Source: an uncultured Microbacteriaceae bacterium (GTDB taxonomy: Bacteria; Actinomycetota; Actinomycetes; Actinomycetales; Microbacteriaceae). Taken from it: a DNA stretch of 13,011 nucleotides. The stretch covers positions 1 to 13,011 of the forward strand of contig CAMLMQ010000069.1 in the NCBI GenBank assembly GCA_946481135.1, in the 5' to 3' direction. Positions 7,480 to 13,011 of the stretch are shown here, piece by piece (positions within the stretch are counted from its first letter, which is position 1; each line of letters starts with the position of its first letter). A model generated the notes under the pieces. The model ran no database searches. It was given only the letters and a program-made list of their open reading frames with translations, and was not told where the DNA came from. The position numbers and the translations under genes are program-made.

Positions 7480-7485
7480 CTCCTT
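7480..7485 (-). promoter_or_regulatory. Strong ribosome binding site of the aldehyde dehydrogenase
   Basis: Minus strand AAGGAG lies 6 nt upstream of the ATG at 7473. It is the strongest Shine-Dalgarno sequence in the window and suggests high expression once transcribed. Confidence 0.75.
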
Positions 7486-7490
7486 CGTGT

Positions 7491-7535
7491 GTGGGGGACA
7501 CTGTCGCGGCCAGGCTAAGCCGACCGCTCCCCCAC
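7491..7535. repeat. Spaced inverted repeat flanking the dehydrogenase -10
   Basis: GTGGGGGA (7491-7498) and TCCCCCAC (7528-7535) are perfect 8-bp inverted copies separated by 29 nt, with half-site centres about 37 bp apart. They straddle the putative -10 at 7512-7517, so they could be operator half-sites for the adjacent AraC-family protein, or the stem of a leader hairpin. Confidence 0.45.
7512..7517 (-). promoter_or_regulatory. Putative -10 element of the aldehyde dehydrogenase
   Basis: Minus strand TAGCCT fits TANNNT. Initiation would be near 7505, giving a leader of about 30 nt that contains the strong ribosome-binding site. No good -35 lies at 17 nt spacing, which would suit an activator-dependent promoter. 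Confidence 0.4.
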
Positions 7536-7556
7536 GGCATCGGCGTTTTGTGCACG

Positions 7557-7588
7557 CCCGGCCGGGTCGCAGCCTTCGGGGCTATCGT
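7557..7588 (+). promoter_or_regulatory. Putative araC-type gene promoter with upstream palindrome
   Basis: TATCGT (7583-7588) is a -10 match ending 6 nt before the ATG at 7595, so initiation would fall at or next to the start codon. A perfect 10-bp palindrome CCCGGCCGGG (7557-7566) sits where a -35 would be, with GTGCAC (7550-7555) just upstream. No -35 consensus is recognisable. Autoregulation through the palindrome is possible. Confidence 0.4.
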
Positions 7589-7594
7589 GGCGGC

Positions 7595-8512
7595 ATGCCG
7601 GTCGTGGATGCCCGCAGCGCCGACGAGTGGGAGCTCGTCACGAGCGACGCCTTCGTGCCGCTGACCTGCGCCGCGTTCGAGCCCGACTTCCACGGCCGGA
7701 TCGAGTTCGAGCGGTTCGACGAGCAGCTCATGGTGTCGCACGTCGAGACCGACGGGCTCGCGGTCGACCGCACGGCACGGCTCGCGTCGCACGCCAACAG
7801 CGACGACATCCATCTCACCTTCACGCTGGGCGGACCCGGCGTGATCCGCCAAGACGGGCACGTGCAGCGGGTGCGCGCGGGAAGCGTGAGCACCTACGCC
7901 ACCGACCGGGCGTACCGGCTCGACTACACGGCGCCGGGGCAGCGGCAGGTGCTCGTGCAGGTCTCGAAACGCGCGCTCGGGCTGCCGGTCGCGCTCGTCG
8001 AGGAGTCGTGCGCGCGCGTGCTGGTCGACGCCCCCGAGCCCGCGGACGCACTGCGGCTCGCCCTCAAGGAGACCCGCGGGGCGCCGGGACCGGCGGCGAG
8101 CGAGACGCTGCGCGACCTCGCCGGAACGATGATCCGCTCGTCGGTCGTCGGCGCCCGCGTGCTGCCGGCGACGCGCGGCGGGATGCTCACGACCGTGCGG
8201 GCCTTCATGCGCACCCATCTCGCCGACGTCGAGCTCGACGTCGCCCGGATCGCCGAGGCGCACTACGTGTCGCGGCGCTTCCTCTACGAGCTGTTCGAGC
8301 CCGGCGCCGAGACGCCGGCCGAGCACCTGCGCCGCCTGCGCCTCGCTCGCGCCGCCGAGCTGCTGCGCGAGGAGACGCTGCCGATCGGGCGGATCGCGGC
8401 GAGTGTCGGCTTCGCCGACCCGACGACCTTCACCCGGGCGTTCTCACGCGCGTTCGGGATGCTGCCGAGCGACTACCGGACGCTCGGCGGAGGACCGTCG
8501 GTCACGGCCTGA
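7595..8512 (+). CDS. AraC-family transcriptional regulator
   Basis: A 305-residue DNA-binding regulator. Residues about 30-130 resemble the AraC-like ligand-binding domain of FeaR/NphR-type regulators (LTFTLGGPGVIRQDGH at 74-89, then RAGSVSTYATDRAYRL at 94-109). The C-terminal AraC domain has two helix-turn-helices, at about 214-234 (DVARIAEAHYVSRRFLYELF) and 263-285, and ends with the family signature AASVGFADPTTFTRAFSRAFG (268-288) and PSDYR. I chose the ATG at 7595 because translation further upstream would run through the dehydrogenase promoter region and because a -10 ends 6 nt before it. It is divergent from the aldehyde dehydrogenase, its likely target. Its end overlaps the opposing lacI-type gene by 11 nt. 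Confidence 0.92.
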   Translation: MPVVDARSADEWELVTSDAFVPLTCAAFEPDFHGRIEFERFDEQLMVSHVETDGLAVDRTARLASHANSDDIHLTFTLGGPGVIRQDGHVQRVRAGSVSTYATDRAYRLDYTAPGQRQVLVQVSKRALGLPVALVEESCARVLVDAPEPADALRLALKETRGAPGPAASETLRDLAGTMIRSSVVGARVLPATRGGMLTTVRAFMRTHLADVELDVARIAEAHYVSRRFLYELFEPGAETPAEHLRRLRLARAAELLREETLPIGRIAASVGFADPTTFTRAFSRAFGMLPSDYRTLGGGPSVTA

Positions 8513-9542
8513 CGGGCGGCGCCGTCGAGGCCCGCACGACGAGCGTCGTCGGCAGCGGCGTCGACTCGGTGACGGTGTCGGGCTCCTCGACCGCGAGCAG
8601 CACCTTCTGCATCATGAGCCCGCCGAGGGCCGCGAAGTCCTGCCGCACGGTCGTGAGCGGCGGGAACAGGTAGGGCGCCTCGGGCAGATCGTCGAACCCG
8701 ACGACGCTCGCATCCTCGGGCACGCGCAGGCCCCGCTCGCGCAGCGCCGACATCGCGCCGATCGCCATGTGGTCGTTCGCCGCGAAGATCGCGGTCGCCC
8801 CGTCGAGCGGCAGCGTGCGCCCGAGGTCGTAGCCGCTCGCCGCCGACCAGTCGCCGTGCTGCGGTTCGACGATCGGCAGCCGGTGCGCGGCGAGCTCGTC
8901 GCGCCAGCCGCGCACCCGCTCGATCGCGTCGGTCGCCGTCGCCGGCCCCGCGAGATGCAGGATGCGCTCGTGCCCGAGTTCGACGAGGTGCCGCACGGCC
9001 GACCGCGCGCCCCGGTACTGGTCGATCGCGACGATCGACGGGCCGCGTCGCGCCGACGCGGCGACCGCGACGAACGGGATGCCGAACTCCAACCCGCGCA
9101 CGACCTCCAGCACCGAGACCTCGTCGACGATGAGCACGATGACGTCGACGCGTTGACGCAGCAGCGCCTCGACGACGCCGCGCACCCCGGCCGGGTCGGT
9201 GTCGAGCAGCGTCACCGTCTCGACGCTGTAGCGCGCGGCACGCGCGGCGAGGTTGAAGTTCATCGTGATCGACGCGGGCCCGTAGTCGGCGGTGCCGGGC
9301 ACGATGAGTCCGATCGTGCGAGTACGGCGGGTGACGAGGGCGCGCGCGGCGGGCGACGGACTGTAGTTGAGCTGCGCGATCGCCTGCTGCACGCGGGCAC
9401 GCGTCGCCGGGCGCACGTTCGGCAGGTCGTTGATGACCCGCGACACGGTCTGGTGCGAGACGCCCGCGAGTCGGGCGACGTCGAAGATGTTGGCCGCGCG
9501 GGGACCGTGCTCGTCGCCGCGCCGGGCGTCAGTCTCCGTCAT
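8502..9542 (-). CDS. LacI-family transcriptional repressor
   Basis: A 346-residue repressor that probably senses the sugar carried by the upstream importer. After a 17-residue polar lead, the N-terminal helix-turn-helix reads IFDVARLAGVSHQTVSRVIN (19-38), followed by the hinge NYSPSPAARAL (59-69). The rest is a periplasmic-binding-protein-like effector domain, with RTIGLIVPG (75-83), a FAANDHMAIGAMSAL segment (253-267) and VVGFDDLPEAPYLFPPLTTVRQ (280-301). The ATG at 9540-9542 lies inside the end of the ATPase gene (14-nt overlap) without a clear ribosome-binding site, so it is probably translationally coupled. It is the last gene of the operon, so the repressor would be made with the importer. 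Effector identity is unknown. Confidence 0.95.
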   Translation of the reverse strand: MTETDARRGDEHGPRAANIFDVARLAGVSHQTVSRVINDLPNVRPATRARVQQAIAQLNYSPSPAARALVTRRTRTIGLIVPGTADYGPASITMNFNLAARAARYSVETVTLLDTDPAGVRGVVEALLRQRVDVIVLIVDEVSVLEVVRGLEFGIPFVAVAASARRGPSIVAIDQYRGARSAVRHLVELGHERILHLAGPATATDAIERVRGWRDELAAHRLPIVEPQHGDWSAASGYDLGRTLPLDGATAIFAANDHMAIGAMSALRERGLRVPEDASVVGFDDLPEAPYLFPPLTTVRQDFAALGGLMMQKVLLAVEEPDTVTESTPLPTTLVVRASTAPPVRP

Positions 9543-11046
9543 CGGGCTGCGTCACGAGGGCCAGGAGCGATCCGCTCGCGAGGGCGTCGGCGGGGAGGTC
9601 GGCGACGAGCAGGCCGCCCCGCAGCACGACGACTCGCGACGACACCCTGAGAACCTCCTCGAGCTCCGCGGAGACGAACACGACCGACACCCCGTTGGCC
9701 GCCATCTCGGCGACGAGATTCTGGACTTCGACCTTAGCGCCGACGTCGATGCCGCGCGTCGGCTCGTCGAGCAGCAGCACCCGCGGCGCGAGGGCGAGCA
9801 GCCGCCCGAGCAGCACCTTCTGCTGGTTGCCGCCGGAGAGCTCACCGGCGAGGTGCTCGGGCGACGCGGGACGGATGCCGAGGGCGTCGATCCAACTCGT
9901 CGCGAGCTCGCGCTGCCGCGCCCGGCTCATGAGCCTCAGCATCCCGCGCTGCGCCTGCACGGCGAGCACGATGTTCTCGCGCACGGTCAGCTCGCCGATG
10001 ATGCCCTCGGTGCGCCGGTTCTCCGACGAGTACACGACGCCGAGGCCGATCGCGCGGCGCGGGGTCGTGAGCGACTCGCGTGCGCCCGCGATCAGCAGGG
10101 TGCCGGCATCCAGACGGTCGACGCCGGCGAGGAGGCGCGCGAGTTCGGTGCGGCCCGAGCCGAGCAGGCCGGCGAGTCCGACGACTTCGCCCTCGTGGAT
10201 GCGCAGGTCGGCGTCGTGCAGCCGGGGCGCGCGGGTGACGCCGCGGGCCTCGAGCACGACGTCGGACTCCGGAGCCGGCTCGGCGCTACGCCGCACGGGC
10301 GTCTCGGCGATCTCGCGGCCGAGCATCTTCTGCACGAGGTCGATGCGCAGCAACTCGCGGGTCGAGTACTCCCCCACGAGCCGCCCGCCGCGCAGCACGG
10401 TGATGCGGTCGCAGATCTCGTAGACCTGGTCGAGGAAGTGCGAGACGAAGAGGATGGCGACGCCGCGGTCTTTGAGCTCGCGGATGACCCGGAACAGCTC
10501 CGCGACCTCGTCGGCGTCGAGGCTCGACGTCGGCTCGTCGAGCACGAGCACCTTCACCTCGGCCGAGATGGCCCGCGCGATCGCGACGAGCTGCTGCACC
10601 GCGAGGGAGTGCGCGCCGAGCAGCGACCGCGGGTCGATGTCGAGCCCGAGCTCGGCGAGCACCGCCGTGGCCTGCGCGCGCATCGCGGCCCAGTCGATGC
10701 CGCCGAGCCGCCGCGGCTCGCGGCCGAGGGCGATGTTCTCGGCGATCGTGAGGTTCGGCAGGAGGTCGATCTCCTGGTACACCGTGCGGATGCCGAGCTG
10801 CTGGGCCTGCACCGGCGACGTGAGGTGCACGACATCCCCGTCGACGCGGATCTGCCCCGAGTCGAGCGGACGCGCCCCCGTGATCGCCTTGATGAGCGTC
10901 GACTTGCCGGCGCCGTTCTCGCCCATGAGCGAGTGCACCTCGCCGGGCAGCAGCCGGAAGTCGACGGCGTCGAGCGCGGTCTCGCGGCCGAAGCGCACGG
11001 TCGCCCGCGACACCTCGACGACCGGCTCCCGCGCCTCGTCGCTCAT
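9529..11046 (-). CDS. ytfR: Sugar ABC importer ATPase, tandem NBD (RbsA/YtfR type)
   Basis: Powers sugar uptake through the two permeases upstream. The 505-residue protein has two nucleotide-binding domains. NBD1 carries Walker A GENGAGKST (42-50), Q-loop near Q91, a SLAVQQLVAIARA signature (147-159), Walker B VLVLDEPT (166-173) and H-loop H203. NBD2 is degenerate as usual in this family: the Walker A lysine is R299 (GLLGSGRT, 293-300) and A460 stands where the switch histidine would be, while LSGGNQQK (403-410) and LLLDEPTRG (424-432) are intact. The ATG at 11044-11046 is chosen; a GTG at 11052 would add two residues, and neither has a strong ribosome-binding site. It starts about 31 nt after the YjfF-like permease gene. 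The ytfR symbol rests on the accompanying permeases; the ATPase alone fits any RbsA/MglA/AraG group. Confidence 0.9.
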   Translation of the reverse strand: MSDEAREPVVEVSRATVRFGRETALDAVDFRLLPGEVHSLMGENGAGKSTLIKAITGARPLDSGQIRVDGDVVHLTSPVQAQQLGIRTVYQEIDLLPNLTIAENIALGREPRRLGGIDWAAMRAQATAVLAELGLDIDPRSLLGAHSLAVQQLVAIARAISAEVKVLVLDEPTSSLDADEVAELFRVIRELKDRGVAILFVSHFLDQVYEICDRITVLRGGRLVGEYSTRELLRIDLVQKMLGREIAETPVRRSAEPAPESDVVLEARGVTRAPRLHDADLRIHEGEVVGLAGLLGSGRTELARLLAGVDRLDAGTLLIAGARESLTTPRRAIGLGVVYSSENRRTEGIIGELTVRENIVLAVQAQRGMLRLMSRARQRELATSWIDALGIRPASPEHLAGELSGGNQQKVLLGRLLALAPRVLLLDEPTRGIDVGAKVEVQNLVAEMAANGVSVVFVSAELEEVLRVSSRVVVLRGGLLVADLPADALASGSLLALVTQPDDGD

Positions 11047-11077
11047 GCTCACATCTTGGTGGACCCGGCGGCCCGCG

Positions 11078-12094
11078 TCACCGACGCCGCGTCGAACGCG
11101 CCACGATGATCCGCTGCACGACGACGAAGACGAGCAGCAGCGCGCCGATCGTGATGCGCGTCCACGACTGCTCGGCGCCGAGGAACGAGATCGTCGTCTT
11201 GATCGTGCCGTAGACGAACACGCCGATCATCGACCCGAGCACGTAGCCCGAGCCACCCGTGAGCAGCGTGCCGCCGATCACGACGGCGGCGATCGTGTCG
11301 AGCTCGGTGCCGAGGCCGTTGAGCGGATACCCGGCGCCCTGGTAGGCGGTGAAGACGATGCCCGCGAGACCCGCGCACGCCCCGCTGATCACATAGGCGA
11401 GCAGCTTCGTGCGCACCACGGGCAACCCCATGAGCCGAGCCGACTGCTCGTTGCCGCCGATCGCGTAGATCGTGCGGCCGAAGCGCGTGAACTGCAGCAC
11501 GAGGGCGCCCGCGAGCACGACGAGCAGCGCGATGATGCCGGTCGGCGACAGGAACCAGCCGCCGACGTAGAACAGCTTCGCCTGCAGCCAGAGGATGACC
11601 GGGTCCTCGACCTTGATCGACGACAGGGAGATGAGGAACGCCAGTCCCCGGGCGGCGAACATCCCGGCGAGCGAGGCGATGAACGGCTGCACGTCGAAGA
11701 ACTGGATGAGCACCCCGATGAACAGCCCGATGAGCGCGCCGCCGAGCAGCATGACGGGGATCACGAGCACGGCCGGCAGGCCCTGCGCGAGCATGCTCGC
11801 GCCGAGCATCGCCGTGAAGGCGAGCACCGCCCCGACCGAGAGATCGATGCCGGCGGTGAGGATGACGAAGGTCATGCCGACGGCGAGGATCAGCAGGTAG
11901 GCGTTGTCGAGGAGCAGGGACGACAGCACCCGCGGCGTGAGGAAGTTGCCGAAGTACAGTTCCCCCGCGACGAACAGCGCGACGAGGATCGCGAGCGCCG
12001 CGAACACCGGGATCCACGAGGCATGGCGGCTCGTGAACGTGCGCGTCGCGCCGGTCAGCGCGTCGAGGGGCGAGCGGGTGGTGACGTCGCTCAT
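11078..12094 (-). CDS. yjfF: Sugar ABC importer permease, YjfF-like
   Basis: Inner-membrane subunit of a ribose/galactofuranose-class importer (BPD_transp_2 family), 338 residues with about eight to ten hydrophobic segments. Recognisable blocks are AVGMTFVILTAGIDLSVGAV (71-90), FIASLAGMFAARGLAFLIS (138-156), RFGRTIYAIGGNEQSARLMG (204-223) and the cytoplasmic coupling segment ELDTIAAVVIGGTLLTGG (264-281). The order and wording of these blocks closely recall E. coli YjfF. The ATG at 12092-12094 overlaps the stop of the preceding permease as ATGA and has GGAGG (12102-12106) 7 nt upstream. It is a paralogue of its neighbour, so the pore is probably a heterodimer. The galactofuranose assignment is inference from remembered homologues; related pentoses or hexoses are possible. 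Confidence 0.88.
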   Translation of the reverse strand: MSDVTTRSPLDALTGATRTFTSRHASWIPVFAALAILVALFVAGELYFGNFLTPRVLSSLLLDNAYLLILAVGMTFVILTAGIDLSVGAVLAFTAMLGASMLAQGLPAVLVIPVMLLGGALIGLFIGVLIQFFDVQPFIASLAGMFAARGLAFLISLSSIKVEDPVILWLQAKLFYVGGWFLSPTGIIALLVVLAGALVLQFTRFGRTIYAIGGNEQSARLMGLPVVRTKLLAYVISGACAGLAGIVFTAYQGAGYPLNGLGTELDTIAAVVIGGTLLTGGSGYVLGSMIGVFVYGTIKTTISFLGAEQSWTRITIGALLLVFVVVQRIIVARSTRRR

Positions 12095-13011
12095 CGGGCG
12101 GCCTCCGCATCCTTCGGGGTCGGACGGATCGTGCTCCACAGCCGCCGCGCGCCGGTACGCACCCGGCTCGACTGCACGAGCACGACGAGCACGACGACGA
12201 GCGCCATGAACAAGGGGCTGACGGCGGGCGGCACGCCGAGGAAGGTGATCGTCGACTTGAGGGTCTGGATCGTGAACACCCCGATCACGGTGCCCGCGAT
12301 GCTGAATTTGCCGCCCATGAGCGACGTGCCGCCGAGCACCACCGCGAGGATCGCGTCGAGCTCGATGTACTGGCCGGCGGCGTTCGCGTCGGCGGCCATG
12401 ATGTTCGAGCTGTAGAGGATGCCCGCGAAGCCCGCGAGCAGCCCGCTCGCCGCGTAGGCGCCCCAGACGATCCCGCGCGAGCGCACCCCGGCGAGGCGGC
12501 TCGCCTCGGGGTTGATGCCGACCGCCTCGGTCAGCATCCCGAGCGCGGTGCGGCGCTCGATGAGCACGACGAGCGCGATCGCGGCGACCGAGACGTAGAA
12601 CGCGAATGGCAGCCCGAGCACGTAGCCCTGCGCCATGAAGCGGTAGGGCGTGCTCGTCACGGTCGTGATGAATCCGCCCGTGATGAGCAGGGCGATGCCG
12701 CGACCGGCGAGCATGAGCACGAGGGTCGCGATGATCGGTTGGATGCCCAATACCGAGACGAGGAACCCGTTCCACGCCCCGAAGATGAGCGTCGTCACGA
12801 CGCCCGCGACGATCGCGGTCGTGAGGGTCGCGGCGCTGTCGGGCGAGTCGGAGCCGTCGATGATCGTGAGCGCGACGGCGCCCGACACCGCCATGAGGGC
12901 GCCGACCGAGAGGTCGATGCCGCGCGTCGCGATCACGATCGTCATGCCGAGGGCGACGAGCATGAGCGGCGCGCTGTTGCGCAGGATGTCGATGAGCGAC
13001 CCGTAGAGCTG
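12091..13011 (-). CDS. ytfT: Sugar ABC importer permease, YtfT-like, 5' end outside the window
   Basis: Second membrane subunit of the importer; 306 residues are visible and the reading frame stays open to the right edge, so the true start lies outside. An internal Met at 12961-12963 is not the start: the preceding codons give QLYGSLIDILRNSAPL, typical permease sequence. Blocks include LGMTIVIATRGIDLSVGAL (21-39 of the visible part), QPIIATLVLMLAGRGIALLI (91-110), TALGMLTEAVGINPEASRLAG (155-175) and ADANAAG followed by ELDAILAVVLGGTSLMGG (207-234), a combination I associate with YtfT. The stop overlaps the next gene's ATG (ATGA). A substrate-binding-protein gene would be expected upstream, beyond the window. 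Family call is firm, exact sugar uncertain. Confidence 0.9.
   Translation of the reverse strand, partial: QLYGSLIDILRNSAPLMLVALGMTIVIATRGIDLSVGALMAVSGAVALTIIDGSDSPDSAATLTTAIVAGVVTTLIFGAWNGFLVSVLGIQPIIATLVLMLAGRGIALLITGGFITTVTSTPYRFMAQGYVLGLPFAFYVSVAAIALVVLIERRTALGMLTEAVGINPEASRLAGVRSRGIVWGAYAASGLLAGFAGILYSSNIMAADANAAGQYIELDAILAVVLGGTSLMGGKFSIAGTVIGVFTIQTLKSTITFLGVPPAVSPLFMALVVVLVVLVQSSRVRTGARRLWSTIRPTPKDAEAAR

Noticed and set aside
7472..7594. Upstream extension of the AraC-family gene from an ATG at 7472
   Set aside because: It would cover the dehydrogenase promoter and ribosome-binding site; the added residues are not family-like and the ATG at 7595 fits the -10 placement.
4751..8326. Very long open frames antisense to or out of frame with real genes, such as the minus-strand frame here and a plus-strand frame around 4210-7518
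   Set aside because: They are Arg/Pro/His-rich with no recognisable domain and mirror genes with clear family motifs; long shadow frames are expected at this GC content.
12961..12963. Internal ATG as the start of the YtfT-like permease
   Set aside because: The frame stays open to the window edge and encodes typical permease sequence upstream of this Met.

Overview
This window looks like chromosomal DNA from a high-GC Gram-positive actinobacterium, most likely a member of Microbacteriaceae or a close relative. By eye the GC content is near 70%, third codon positions are almost all G or C, several starts are GTG, and genes are packed with ATGA/GTGA overlaps. The heme genes belong to the coproporphyrin-dependent pathway typical of Actinomycetota and Firmicutes. 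No mobile element, CRISPR array, rRNA or tRNA gene was seen.

Region 1 (1-4532) is a heme biosynthesis block. On the minus strand, hemE, hemG (cgoX/hemY), hemQ (chdC) and the start of hemH form a tightly overlapping operon: uroporphyrinogen decarboxylase, coproporphyrinogen III oxidase, coproheme decarboxylase and coproporphyrin ferrochelatase. hemA (glutamyl-tRNA reductase) is transcribed divergently. The 125-bp hemE/hemA spacer is dense in inverted repeats: an AT-richer palindrome over the hemE -10 and three GC-rich palindromes between the two promoters. Both genes may be leaderless.

Region 2 (4533-5967) holds a 12-helix major facilitator transporter of the DHA3/MefA type with its own -10 element. 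It ends in a strong bidirectional stem-loop shared with the convergent gene.

Region 3 (5974-8512) is a divergent pair: an aldehyde dehydrogenase on minus and an AraC-family regulator on plus. The layout resembles feaB/feaR modules, and an 8-bp inverted repeat flanks the dehydrogenase -10. The dehydrogenase lacks the usual NAD-ribose-binding glutamate and may accept NADP.

Region 4 (8502-13011) is a minus-strand sugar ABC importer operon. It encodes a YtfT-like permease (cut by the window edge), a YjfF-like permease, a tandem-NBD ATPase (YtfR/RbsA type) and a LacI-family repressor overlapping the ATPase. The substrate-binding protein is not in the window. The closest recognisable counterpart is the E. 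coli galactofuranose importer YtfQRT-YjfF, in a different gene order.

The window is mostly ordinary core and catabolic content, and I do not see a new multi-gene system. The points most worth checking are the hemE/hemA control region, the aldehyde dehydrogenase cofactor substitution, and strong enrichment of the heptamer GGATGCC/GGCATCC.
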